A stretch of DNA of 64,000 bases from NCBI GenBank assembly GCA_016617855.1, contig JAECUM010093569.1:1-64000 (forward strand). The letters run 5' to 3'. The notes beneath the pieces are model-generated. The model searched no databases. It was given only the letters and a program-made list of their open reading frames with translations, and was not told the origin of the DNA. Made by a program: the position numbers and the translations under genes. Origin of the DNA: Megalonaias nervosa (lineage: Eukaryota; Mollusca; Bivalvia; Unionida; Unionidae). Positions 30,515-42,306 of this stretch are shown piece after piece; the first letter of the stretch is position 1, and each line of letters starts with the position of its first letter.

Positions 30515-30537
30515 TTTAGAACTGATCGGACAGCAAG
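30515..30537 (+). other. Candidate 23-nt microexon
   Basis: Acceptor TTTTGCTTTGCAG directly before and donor CAAG|GTGAGC directly after a 23-nt segment, ~140 nt downstream of the candidate first-exon donor at 30376. Confidence 0.3.
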
Positions 30538-32723
30538 GTGAGCGGGGTGAGTGACATTGCATATAAATAGCTCGTAATGATCTCAACGCGATAATTTCAG
30601 TTCATTATTGTCCTTTTAACGAATAATTGTTTCAAATCTCGTATGTATCTTTTGCTATAGCATTTTGTCTGTACGTTTGTGTGTCAAAATGCAAGTTACC
30701 TAAGTACTTATGCTTGCATATAGATTTGTGTACTGCTGCCCATGCATGTTTTGACAAATAATATATCAATACCGTGTAACAGAGCTATGTATAGCATTAT
30801 AGTACCATATGCATCCGCTTATAAGACAAGTCAAACTGCGAACTGCACACAACCAGAAATTCTGTTACACTGTGTATCAGCTGATCTGGGTATATGCAGT
30901 TTGTTAGGCGTGATCAGTAGAATAAATGACATAGATTGTGATCTGCCATCACATAATGCAATGGCCTGTGCTATTTGTAGGTGATCTTGACTTATAAGCA
31001 GGTATGGATGGTATACTTGACATTCAACTGTTTAGAAACTGCTTCCCCAAGACGTGTACATGATTTAGTTCAATGCTTGAAAGAAGGGTTGGGGGGGGGG
31101 GGGCATTGCTCCAATTATTCTATATATAACAACATGGGTTACAGCAACTCAACATGAAACATTGATGAGCAGATGCCCCGATTAAATCCTTCTGCAACCT
31201 TGATTGCAAGGGATGTTGAGAATGCAATCTGGTTTCTAAGTTTTAATTAATTTCATGCATTTTACTTTATGTTTAAATTTTTGTTTAAAACTAAAGAGTG
31301 AATTTTCCATGTTGAAAACCTAATATTTGTCACCTGCGTTGAATGAGTTTCATTTTCCAAAGTATGTATGACATTATAAGCCATAAGGCATATGGTATCA
31401 GAGGGAAGCTGTATTTTATTAACATACTAAACCAAGGTACATCTTCCTTTTATCTTTTATCTCAACAGACCAACCCCAGTAACTAATTATTGCAAAAAAC
31501 ATTAAAAGTTGGCTTTTGCCCCACTTATGACTTTGTTGCCTTGTTTATTTCTTTCTGTATTTTTATTTCTTTTTTGTACCTTTGTCAGAATATGGTGTGC
31601 CCTTATCAGCTTTTATGTTGCACTCATATCCTTGTAATTAATTAAAGTTGGAAGAAGCAGGACTTAAGCAGGCTCTCCATCCCCAGCCTTGTAATAGATG
31701 ACTTTGTGTGTATACAGCTGTGAGAGAAGCCTGGAACTTGTTGAAGTGTTTTATTTCAAAACAAAAGGATTTAATAGATTGTTTCTATCCTGTTGTGTGT
31801 CTGTTGAGACTATTAGAGTATGTAAACAAATTAGATGGATGGAAACAGAGATAGATTACAGGGGGAGGGCTTGTGAAGATTTTCCTAATAGTTAAACAAA
31901 ACTTGAAAGCTTTAGTTTAGAACATGGCAGGGGGCTCCTGGGATGAAATCATAAAGTTGGTAGTCAACTCAAGGTTATAAGGTGGGAATTTAATTTCATT
32001 TGAAATTGCAGCTGACAGCTAACCAGAGGTACAAAAGGAATATTATACCAGTAAAAATAATAATGCTTTTCCATTAAAATTGTTCATTTGCAAATAATCA
32101 AATTTGTGCAGTCACTTCCATATACATCATTTTTATGGAACAATGACTGTTAATAACAGATGGCTATGGGATATATTGCTGAAAAGTTGAATCATAAGTA
32201 TTAAATAGAAAATGGTATGTATGAGCAGAAAGGAAACAAAAAAAACTATATTTGGTCACAGTGGTAAAATGGTTTATTGTTCCTTTGCCAATGTCAAAGA
32301 GCTTTCCCCATTTTCATTGGGTAACGTACAATAAATTTGATGTTTCCTTTTACAGGTTTGAAAGGTTTGAAAACTTTTACAGGTTTGAAAACTGGCTCAG
32401 CTAGATACACAAATCAATTTTGGAAATATTTGTTTTGAAATTTTGTTTTACCCTGGTGGAAAAAACTGCTAGGGTCAGCAACAAAAAAACATGGATGGTC
32501 GGCCAACCAGAAACACACACATTGTTTTTTCTTGGGCCTAATGGCAATAAATGAGGAACAGGCCATATATGAAAATTTATGGAAATAAGGTTTGCTAAAA
32601 AGAATTGTGTGAGAAACCAGTGGAGTCAGGTGGAATTTAGAAGTGTTTGTCAGGTTACAGGAAACATACATATTGTTTTCTAATCATTGTATAGCTTGCA
32701 TTTAACTGCAGATTGTATAGACT
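30538..32723. other. Intergenic or intronic stretch
   Basis: Contains a G13 run at 31091-31103. Short open frames at 30742-30984 and 31698-31895 have no recognisable domain. Nothing else supported. Confidence 0.4.
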
Positions 32724-33235
32724 GAGATCTGTAATTGAATATTGGCTGTGATGATCATCGGTCATTGAATATTGGCTGTGATGATCATCTGTCATTGAAT
32801 ATTGGCTGTGATGATCAGATCTATCATTGAATATTGGCTGTGATGATCATCTGTCATTGAATATTGACTGTGATGATCAGATCTATCATTGAATATTGGC
32901 TGTGATGATCACATCTGTCACTGAAAGTTAACTGTGATGATCAAATCTTTCACTGAATATTGGCTGTGATGATTAGATCTATCATTGAAAATTAACTGTG
33001 ATGATCAGATCTATCATTGAATATTGGATATGATGATCAGATCTGTCATTGAATTTTAACAGTGATGATAGATCTGTCATTGAATATTGGTTGCCATGAT
33101 GAGATCTGTCAATAAATATTGGCTGTGATGATCAGATCTGTCATTGAATATTGGTTGCAGCGATCAGAACTGTCATTAAATATTGGCTGTGATGATCAGA
33201 TCTGTCATTGAATATGGGCTGTGATGATCAGATCA
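32724..33235. repeat. ~32-bp minisatellite, about 16 units
   Basis: Unit GTCATTGAATATTGGCTGTG followed by ATGATCAGATCT. Every unit carries the palindrome TGATCA and many carry AGATCT. Units differ by point changes and short deletions. Confidence 0.92.
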
Positions 33236-33240
33236 TAGAA

Positions 33241-33410
33241 GGTTATGTTTTGTGGATAATAATACCATTTTTCAGCACAAGTAGGCTTTATGTGATGGTC
33301 GGTATATTTGGTAGAGTAAGAATCCAGAAAGTTCAGGGAAGAACCATTGACTCAGTAAGCTACTGACAAGCTTTCTTATATAACCACATTGGCTGATAGA
33401 ATCATCAAAA
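33241..33410 (-). mobile_element. Partial tRNA-Leu-type SINE (family 2) between two minisatellites
   Basis: Body text CCATTTTTCAGCACAAGTAGGC, GGTCGGTATATTTGGTAGAG and CTACTGACAAGCTTTCTTATAT matches the intact SINE copies. Head and tail are missing. Confidence 0.7.
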
Positions 33411-33446
33411 CTAGTATCAAGAGTCTGATCCATATAAGCATGTACC

Positions 33447-34557
33447 ATATATATCCAAATGATAAGTCCAGTCTTGATGATACAGTATGTGTTCAAATGA
33501 TAGGTACAGACTTGATGATACAGTATATATCCAACTAAATAGGTCCAGTCTGGCTGATACAGTATATGTCCAAATGATAGGTCCAGTCTTGATGATACAG
33601 TACATGTCCAAATGATACAGTACATGTCCAAATGATAGGTCTCATCTTGATGATACAGTTAATGTTCAGATCATACAGTAGTGTCCAAATGATAGGTCCA
33701 GTCTTGATGATACAATACAATTGTCCAAATGATAGGTCCAGTCTTGATGATACAGTATATGTTCAAATGTTAGGTCCAGTCTTGATGATACAGTATATGT
33801 CCACATGATAGTTCCAGTCTTGATGATACAGTATATGTCCAAGTGAGAGGTCCAGTATATATCCAACTAATAGGTCCAGTCTTGATGATACAGTATATGT
33901 CCAAATGATATAGTATGTGTCCAAATGATAGGTCCAGACTTGAGGATACAGTATATATCCAACTAATAGGTCCAGCCTTGATGATACAATATATGTCTGA
34001 ATGATACAATATATGTCCAAATGATAGGTCCAGTCTTGATAATACAGTATATGTCCAAATGATACAGTATATTTCCAACTAATAGGTCCAGCCTTGATGA
34101 TACAATATATGTCCAAATGATACAGTATATATCCAACTAATAGGTCCAGTCTTGATGATACAGTATATATCCAAATGATACAGTATATGTCCAAATGATA
34201 GGTCCAGACTTGAGGATACAGTATATATCCAACTAATAGGTCCAGCCTTGATGATACAGTGTATGTCCAAATGATACAGTATGTGTCCAAATGATAGGTC
34301 CAGTCTTGATAATACAGTGTATGTTAGGTCCAGTCTTGATGATACAGTATATGTCCAAATGATAGGTCCAGTCATGGTGATACAGTATATGTCCAAGTGA
34401 TAGGTCCAGTCTTGATGATACAGTGAGTATATATACAACTAATAGATCCAGTCTTGATGATACAGTATATATCCAAATGACACGGTATGTGTCCAAATGA
34501 TAGGTCCAGTCTTGATGATACAGAATATGTTCAAATGCTAGGTCCAGTCTTGATGAA
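33447..34557. repeat. ~38-bp minisatellite, about 28 units over 1.1 kb
   Basis: Unit GATACAGTATATGTCCAAAT + GATAGGTCCAGTCTTGAT with frequent half-unit (about 19 bp) variants. Long overlapping minus-strand open frames rich in YCIIKTG arise only because the repeat lacks stops in that strand. Confidence 0.95.
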
Positions 34558-35688
34558 AGTCATCTTTACAACAATTTGGCAAATACTAATAGCGAAGATA
34601 TACCTTACTCATAGACAGTTTTATTAGGCTGATCTCCTCATTTTGTTTGAATTTACAGTACAGTGTCTAATATTCTTGGCTTGAATGTTTGAAAATGTAA
34701 AACTGAATGCTCATTTATGAAATGATAATCATATCTGCATACAAACTTGTGTGCTTTTGTTCATCTTTGCTAACCAAGGTTCCACTGTGTTAACCCTCTC
34801 AACACCTTGGTGGATAAAGCAGATATTTTAGTGCTTTGTACAAACAACATCTGTTGGATTTCACGAGTTGCCTTCCTTGGTATGCAGTTGCAACTAACCA
34901 GTAGTGTGTAACAGCAGTGCATTGTACATCGGCCGAAAATGCTGGAGGTAATTGACCTCAAATGGATACTTTGCCAGTTTAACATTGAAAGTATAGCTAT
35001 GTATCAGAATGAAGCCATTACAGGTGTATTTGAGTGAAGATATTTGTACAAACAAAGACCAGCAGTGGAAAATTGCTTATTTATGAGTCCATTCAGGTTG
35101 TTTGCTCCTCTTGTCTCGATCATGTAGGAACAGTATTCAGATTTTAACAACTTAATTTTGATTGGATGTGGTGGCTTGCTGCTGCATCAAATGAAGTTCA
35201 CAGATCTGACCTTGGCTTGTGAAGCTGGCTTTTGTTCGACTCTTGACATACTGCTAAAATGGAATCCAAGCATCACTGTGTACATTTTGTGCTGTTTACC
35301 AGCTACAATTTTATTATGGGATGGTCTGTTGTCCGTCAGTTGACCATCCATCCGAAAATTGTGCCAAGTTGACATCTAATGCTAGAATGTGTACCACAGT
35401 AGCTAATTTAAAATCTTGTTATTTGCTGAAGAATGTCAGATGGTTTCAACACTTGACAATTAAAAGGAAGAAATGGTCTTATCCTGAATTTCTGGAAATT
35501 CTTTTACCCAATAGAGCTTAAGTCCTTTTGAGGGACATTTCTATTTAGATAATTGCTGAGAGTAAATTAACACATCAATTGGTACTATTCATAATGAGAA
35601 TCTTTTCATGCTTTTCTCTTCCCATCCCAACACTGCACTGCTAGATAAATCCAAAACTGCAGGTCCTTGGGGTGGTTTGATGTCATAG
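34558..35688. other. Stretch between two minisatellites
   Basis: Overlapping short frames at 35158-35521 (plus) show no domain. Nothing supported. Confidence 0.4.
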
Positions 35689-36458
35689 ATGCATTGATGA
35701 CTCATTACATTCACACTGTTAGTAATGTATCATGGTAAAGACTTGTAGCCTTGATGAGTCAGTACATTTACACTTTCAGTAATATATCATGATACAGACT
35801 CATCGATGCATTGATGAGTCATTGCATTCACATTGGCATAATGTATCATAATAAAGGCTTGTAGTTGCATTGATGGGTCATTGCATTCACACTGGCAATA
35901 ATGTATCATGATAATGACTCATAGTTGCATGGATGAATTAATTACATTCACACTGGTAATAATGTATCATGATACAGACTTGTAGTTGCATTGATGAGTC
36001 ATTGCATTCACACTGGCAATAATATATCATGATACAGATTCATAGATACATTGACAAGTCATTGCATTCACGCTGGCAATAATGTATCGTGATACATACT
36101 CATAGTTGCACTGAGAAGTCATTGCATTCACACTGGCAATAGTGTATCATGATACAGACTTGTAGTTGCATTGATGAGTCATTGCATTTACACTGGCAAT
36201 AATGTATCATGATACAGACTCAGATGCATTGATGAGTCATTGCATTCATGCTGGCAATAATTTATCATGATACATACTCATAGTTGCATTGAGAAGTCAT
36301 TGCATTCACACTGGCAATAATGTATCATGATACAGGCTTCTGGTTGCATTGATGAGTCATTGCATTCACGCTGGCAATAATGTATCATGATACATACTCA
36401 GATGCATTGAAGAGTCGTTGCATTCACACTGGCAGTAATGTATTATGATACAGACTCT
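35689..36458. repeat. ~60-bp minisatellite, about 13 units, each with an AP-1-like site
   Basis: Unit GTTGCATTGATGAGTCATTG... to ...TATCATGATACAGACTCATA. Most units keep TGAGTCA, the AP-1 consensus, and the palindrome TATCATGATA. Confidence 0.92.
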
Positions 36459-36900
36459 CAATACTTGACAATAGCAGAACAAAATGTAAACTATATGATA
36501 TGTACTGTCCAAAAGTAAGCATTTTCTTGTTGTAACTCTATCCATTTGAATGAAGTAAACAGCAGGCCATGCACAGCATCTGTATGGTTTTCATGTATGT
36601 AATATAACTACCTAATTAACTGCATTATAGTGCACACCATGTTTTGCTTAAATAAATACCTCCCTGCCTTCAATATAACAAAGAGTCTGCTGTTGAGTTC
36701 GATATATTCAATAAAGGAATTTGCTCAAGAATGAACTCTCCAATTTTATTCTTGAGATTATGAAGATATCCAAGGATAAATGAATTTTAAACAAAATATG
36801 GTCACTTTACAAGTGGCATGTCAATTTGATCATTGCAATCCTACTCAGTATGCATGTATATTTGGGTGGGAAAATGATGTCAGTATATGCTGTGTTTAGT

Positions 36901-36996
36901 TTCCAGAGCCCGAGTGATGTCTAGTTTCCAGAGCATAAGTGATGTTTTGTTTCCAGAGCCTGAGTGATGTTTAGTTTCCAGAGCATGAGTGATGTT
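36901..36996. repeat. 24-bp minisatellite, four units
   Basis: Unit TTCCAGAGCATGAGTGATGT + four bases. Copies alternate between two variants, suggesting a 48-bp higher-order unit. Confidence 0.92.
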
Positions 36997-37344
36997 TTTA
37001 ATTTTTGTCTCGCATTGACTGTATCACCAACTGAGAAGTGTAAAGTACATGTACCTAGAAGTTCATTCGTAGAGGAGAAGATACTTTAGCTGTTGGAGGC
37101 CTTTAAACTGTGACACTCTTGTCACTTATTGTCACATGCCAGGTGCATCTGTTTAGGCAGAATTTGCCAATAAATGCACTTTTCAATCATTTTATTTATC
37201 TAATTAATGTTTGGAAAGAGAGACCAAACAAAAAGAAAGAAAAGATAATACTTCATTTTCCTTTAGTATAATAATTTATGTTACAGTGGATTTAGGTGAT
37301 GTTTTGTAAAGATGAACTCATTTGTATATTATCTACTTTATGTA

Positions 37345-37540
37345 ATAATATCACGATACATATTGTAACAAAGACAGTTATTTTTATGTATGCAATACTA
37401 TCATGGTACATATTGTAACAAAGACAGATATCTTTATGTATGCAATATTGTCATGATACAAATTGTATGAAAGACAGTTCTCTTTATGTATACAGTACTA
37501 TTGTGATACATGTTGTATCAAAGACAACTGTCATGATACA
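37345..37540. repeat. ~50-bp minisatellite, four units
   Basis: Unit around CATATTGTAACAAAGACAGT ... TATGCAATACTATCATGATA. Confidence 0.85.
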
Positions 37541-37721
37541 TATCAGGATATGACATTGCTGGTGATACCCAACACTATGTAAAGTCAAACCTGGTACAAG
37601 TACCATCTACATATATGGATAATCTGTGTATAAAGGTCAAGTTGTATAATATTAGATCCCATGTACTTATATACAGAGATAACCTGCTTTTAAAGGTTCA
37701 GTCTAAATGGTCAGCTGAGTA

Positions 37722-38312
37722 GTAATTAGAGGTTAAATGACTTGTTATAACATCTTCTCTGCATAGTAATTACAGGTTAAATGACTTTTTATAAGATCTT
37801 CTCTGCATAGTAATTACTGGTTAAATGACTTGTAGCATCTTCTCTGCATAGTAATTACAGGTTAAATGACTAGTTATAGCATCTTCTCTGAGTAGTATTA
37901 CAGGTTAAATGACTTTTTATAGCATCTTTGAATAATAATTACAGGTTAAATGACTTGTTATAACATCTTCTCTGAGTAGTAATTATAGGTTAATGACTAG
38001 TTATAGCATCTTCTCTGCATAGTAATTACAGGTTAAATGACTAGTTATAGCATCTTCTCTGAGTAGTATTACAGGTTAAATGACTTGTTATAACATCTCT
38101 GAATAGTAATTACAAGTTAAATGACTTGTTATAACATCTCTGAGTAGTAATTATAGGTTAATGACTAGTTATAGCATCTTCTTTGCATAGTAATTACTGG
38201 TTAAATGACTATTTATAACATTTTCTCTGCATTGTACAGGTTAAATGACTTGTTATAACATCTTCTCAGAGTAGTAATTAGAGGTTAAATTACTAGTTAT
38301 AACATCTTGCAA
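37722..38312. repeat. ~43-bp minisatellite, about 14 units
   Basis: Unit TAGTAATTACAGGTTAAATG + ACTTGTTATAACATCTTCTCTGCA, with indels between copies. Confidence 0.93.
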
Positions 38313-38520
38313 GACAGTTGATATCTTTTGCTTTTCTAAACTTTATTGCATGAACTCCTTAGATTATACTTGTTTTAAATTTGTGTAGCCTGTCACCTGA
38401 TTTCATCCCTGGGCACATGTCTTGACATAAACCCCCTGTTATCAGTTAATAAGTTACTTTCACATAATTTACACTTCTCTTTCCCACATCTTCATTCTAA
38501 TTTTTTTTTTAACAAAGAGG

Positions 38521-38830
38521 TGGATTTTAGGGAGGGTAGGTCTGTTCACTTCATCTGTCAGTTGGTGAAATTTAGGTAGGGTAGATCTGTTCACTTCATC
38601 TGTCAGGTGGTGAAATTTAAGTAGGATAGATCTGTTCACTTCATTTGTCAGGTGGTGAATTTTAGGTAGAGTTGATCTGTTCATTTCATCTGTCAGATGG
38701 TGAACTTTAGGTAGGGCTGATTTGTTCACTTCATCTGTCAGGTGGTGAATTGTAGGTAGGGTTGATCTGTTCACTTCATCTGTCAGGTGGTGAATTTTAG
38801 GTCAGGTAGATCTTTTCACTTCATCTGTCA
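38521..38830. repeat. 45-bp minisatellite, seven units
   Basis: Unit TTCACTTCATCTGTCAGGTG + GTGAATTTTAGGTAGGGTAGATCTG. Because 45 is a multiple of three, the minus strand keeps one frame open (38469-38774) encoding a 15-residue repeat HHLTDEVNRSTLPKI. No start context, no flanking coding and no splice evidence, so a repeat artefact is more likely than a protein. Confidence 0.93.
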
Positions 38831-39094
38831 TGTGGTTCATGCAATCATTTGTAAGCACATTCTGATGAAGATGATTTTTAAAGTTAAATTTAAAAGAAAA
38901 TGGAGAAAATGGTTCATGGGTTTTCAGTAGGATGGATTGTGGGAATTTTCAATCTCATTAATTCCATTTTACCATCAGCTGAAATTGAAGGGGTATGATG
39001 GAATTAAAAAATAGTTGGAATATTCCCAACCTTCCACATTAAAACCATGTAAAAGTGTTTATGCCTTATAGAACTGAGCTACTGTGGCTCCCTG

Positions 39095-39816
39095 TTTGAT
39101 CAGTCTAACTGATAAAAGGACACAAACTGACCTTTTGACTTGGATCAGTCTAACAGTAATAAAAGACAAACTGACCTTTTGACTTGGATCAGTTTAACAC
39201 TGATAAAAAGACACTAACAGGCTTTTGACTTGGATCAGTCTAACAGTGATAACAAGGCACAAACTATCCTTTTTGACTTGGATCAGTTGAACAGTGATAA
39301 AAAGACACAAGCAGACCTTTTGACTTTGATCAGTCTAACAGTGATAGAAAGACACAAACAGACCTTTTGGCTTTGATCAGTCTGATAGTAATAAAAAGAC
39401 ACTAACAGAACTCTGACTTTCATTAGTCTAACAGTGATAAAATGACAAAACTGGCCTTTTCACTTTGATCAGTCTAACAGTGATAGAAAGACACAGACTT
39501 TTGACTTTGATCAGCCTAACAGTGACAAAAGACATAAACAGACCTTTTGACTTCGATCAGTCTAACAGTGATAGAAATACAGTTTTTGACTTTGATCAGC
39601 CTAACAGTGACAAAAGACATAAACAGACCTTTTGACTTTGATTAATCTAACAGTAATAAAAAGACACAAACAGACCTTTTGACTTTGATCAGTCTAACAG
39701 TGATAAAAAGTAAAAGACACTAACCAGCCTTTTGACTTGGATCAGTCTAACAGTGATAAAAAGACTAACAGACCTTTTGACTGATCAGTCTAACAGTGAT
39801 AGAAAGACACAGACAG
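39095..39816. repeat. ~47-bp minisatellite, left part
   Basis: Unit CTTTTGACTTTGATCAGTCT + AACAGTGATAAAAAGACACAAACAGAC. Split by the SINE at 39817-40072 and resuming at 40073. Confidence 0.93.
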
Positions 39817-40072
39817 TTGTTATTGTTGTTGTTGTTGTAGGGTTTAACATCATTTTTCAGCACAATATAAGCTATACATGGCGGCCAGTATAAATGGTGG
39901 AGGAAGAACCCGGGAAAAGCCCGGAAAGAACCACTGACCCACAAGAAGCTACTGGCAGGCTTTCTCACATATCCACATTGGTTGAATCCAAGACTCAAAC
40001 CCATGCAGACAGAGGTGAGATTGCAGCGATCCGTAACGGTGAGCGCTTTAGACCACTTTGCCACTCTGGGCC
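39817..40072 (-). mobile_element. tRNA-Leu-derived SINE (family 2), full copy inside a minisatellite
   Basis: Minus orientation. The head at the right (GGCCCAGAGTGGCAAAGTGG, then CTAAAGCGCTCACCG) is a tRNA-Leu-like A box and B box (GGGTTTGAGTC). The body is as in the other copies, and the (AAC)n tail is at 39817-39838. A 14-bp target-site duplication with one mismatch, AAAGACACAGACAG (39803-39816) / AAAGACACAAACAG (40073-40086), lies in the host repeat. Confidence 0.93.
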
Positions 40073-40215
40073 AAAGACACAAACAGACCTTTTGACTTTG
40101 ATCAGTCTAACAGTGATCAAAAGAATATCAGACCTTTTGACTTTGATCAGTCTAGCAATGACAGAAAGACATAAGCTGACCTTTTGACTTTTATCAGTCT
40201 AATAGTAATAAAAGG
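40073..40215. repeat. ~47-bp minisatellite, right part
   Basis: Continuation of the array at 39095-39816 beyond the SINE; about three units. Confidence 0.92.
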
Positions 40216-40869
40216 TACCTTTGGACTTGTTGGATGCTGATATAAAATAACCCCATAATACCATTGTTTTATTGCATAGCTATAACCAGCTAGTTTCTAG
40301 CTGTCGGAAGATTGTATATAGTCCAACCTGCTTTAACAGTCACCTCTCTAAGACAACAATCTGTATAAGACCCAACATAATTAATTTCATATAAAAACCA
40401 GCCTCCATTAAACAGTCACCTCTTTATTAAAGCTGGTTTTACCCAATTCCAAAGGTGACTTTTATACAGTTTTCACTTTTCAGTGACTTTAGGATTCATG
40501 CAGAAGAACACAAAGTGCTGACAAGGCAATATCATTTAATATTAGTTCTGATTAATTAAATTAATTGTTTACAGAATTATGACTCAGTATAGGTATATTT
40601 TTTTATTAAATATTTGTTTATTGATTCATTATTTGATTGATTGATTGAATGGTTAGTGTATTGGCTAATGGGTTTGTAAATTCTTGCAAAGATTAAATTA
40701 GCTGAAAATCTGTGGTGATAACATAAATATGTTAGTCTTCTTCAAACAAAAATGTCATAATTGTTTCTCAAGAACGTGTTTCCAATGGGGGAAAGAGAAA
40801 CATTGCAGCCGCAAGTTCATGGCAACAACTAAAATTCATCAGTAGATGGTAATATCCTATGTGTGGCTG
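40216..40869. other. Stretch with possible MITE remnants
   Basis: Two similar segments near 40322 and 40400 (AACCTGCTTTAACAGTCACC-like) resemble decayed inverted repeats of a MITE. Otherwise nothing supported. Confidence 0.3.
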
Positions 40870-41156
40870 CATGGGCGCCCGCAAGATTTTCTGCAAGGGG
40901 GGGTCAGGACTTTGTGCAGTGGGGGTCAGAATTTTCAGGGGGGGGGTCAGTCAGTCATGGCTGGGAGAGTTAGTATAAGAAGGAGTCTGAAACTAAAACT
41001 AATATTTATTAAGCGTTTTGAACAGACTCTTGTGACATATTTTCAGCTTCAATTGCATGATTAAACTTGTCAGAATGTATACATATATATTTGCAGTATG
41101 ATTTCCAGTGGGGGGTCATGTGACCCCCCCCATGACCCATGCTGCGGGCGCCCATG
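40870..41156. mobile_element. MITE, 287 bp, hAT-type 8-bp duplication
   Basis: Terminal inverted repeats CATGGGCGCCCGCA ... TGCGGGCGCCCATG. Flanked by TGTGGCTG at 40862-40869 and again at 41157-41164, an 8-bp duplication as made by hAT transposases. G-rich/C-rich internal tracts (GGGGGTCA, TGACCCCCC). No transposase ORF. Confidence 0.9.
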
Positions 41157-42044
41157 TGTGGCTGTAACCCATCCAGCTTGTCTCTTTTTTTTTCTGTTCA
41201 GATTACCAATAATTGATGCTGTAGTTCATGAGTGAAGTTACCGCATGGATTCTGTGACTATTGACCTCCACAGATATTTATGATTTCACATAATGACTTC
41301 TTTTAAATGAAAATCAGACCAGGCAGTTGGCAGCTTGCCATTGTTATCGTAGTATTTTCTACCTTAGTACTGCTTTATTGTTGTGTATAATCTTAATAAA
41401 AAGTTAATTTAGCAAAACATGTAGTGAGAGATGAGCATAAATTATACACACTTGACAACCATCTGCAGTGTTAATTCATAGTAATGCAAACATAGAGCAC
41501 TTTATTGTCCACAATGTTGTTCTGAAAGTCATAAAGGATTTTGTGCATTATCAGCAAAAGGTAACTCACAGTGTGTTGTACTCTTAGATTTTTAATTTGT
41601 TCCTGTTCACATTTTTTCCCCTGCAGAAAAACACTTGAACAAGGTTTATAACTGAAGCAGTTATTTTCTCTGCAGTGAAGACATGCAGTTTTTGCTGTAT
41701 TGTTGAGTGTAAGAATATATGAGTATTAAACAATACGTACTTGGTGCATTTGGGAGAGTCCTTTAGTAAAGGACATTGGATTATAAAGGACTAATATGTA
41801 TTAGGACTTTAATGATGTCACAGTACTACCGTGGTGGAAGGCAAAATATACTCTGAAGGGTGGTGATGAATTAAGTTTGACAGTTCAAAATTGAAAACAA
41901 TTTCACACTTTTTCCATCATACTGTCAGTATAGAATGAGCATTATTTGAATCCATTAGAGAATTGGAATATTGTATTGGCTTTAATATATTCAGTGTGTA
42001 ACTGCTTATATCTTTTGTCCACATTAGTCTGTGTAATCCTGCCA
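41157..42044. other. Intergenic or intronic stretch
   Basis: Nothing supported. Confidence 0.4.
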
Positions 42045-42293
42045 GGGACCCTGAGTGGCCGAATGGTCTAAGGCGCTCACCGTTACAGATCACTGCCATC
42101 TCACCTCTGTCTGCATGAGTTCGAGTCTTGGATTTGGCCAGTGTGGGTATGTGATAAAGCTTGCCAGTAGCTTCTTGTGGGTTGGTGGTTCTTTCCGGGG
42201 TTTTCCTGGATTCTTCCTCCACCATTTATACGGGCCGCCATATAGCCTATCTTGTGCTGATAAATGGCATTAAACCCGACAACAACAACAACA
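42045..42293 (+). mobile_element. tRNA-Leu-derived SINE (family 2), full copy, 249 bp
   Basis: Head GAGTGGCCGAATGGTCTAAG + GCGCTCACC (tRNA-Leu A box), long variable-arm-like section, B box GAGTTCGAGTC, conserved body (TTCTTCCTCCACCATTTATAC, GCCGCCATATAGCC) and (CAA)n tail at 42278-42292. Perfect 13-bp target-site duplication TGTAATCCTGCCA at 42032-42044 and 42294-42306. Confidence 0.95.
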
Positions 42294-42306
42294 TGTAATC
42301 CTGCCA

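Noticed and set aside
33272..34496. Overlapping minus-strand open frames of 60-175 codons rich in YCIIKTGPI
   Set aside because: They are translations of the 38-bp minisatellite in several frames at once. No start context, domain or flanking coding sequence.
32724..38830. CRISPR-like look of regularly spaced repeats
   Set aside because: Units are contiguous with no unique spacers, and the DNA is clearly eukaryotic with no cas genes; ordinary minisatellites.
40846..41064. 72-codon frame containing GRPQDFLQGG
   Set aside because: It lies in the hAT-type MITE, whose inverted end gives this text in many genomes; not a gene.
42045..42130. A tRNA-Leu gene
   Set aside because: The A and B boxes are there, but the acceptor stem does not close, and the segment is the head of a repeated SINE with a target-site duplication. 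The same holds for 60440-60527 and 40000-40072.
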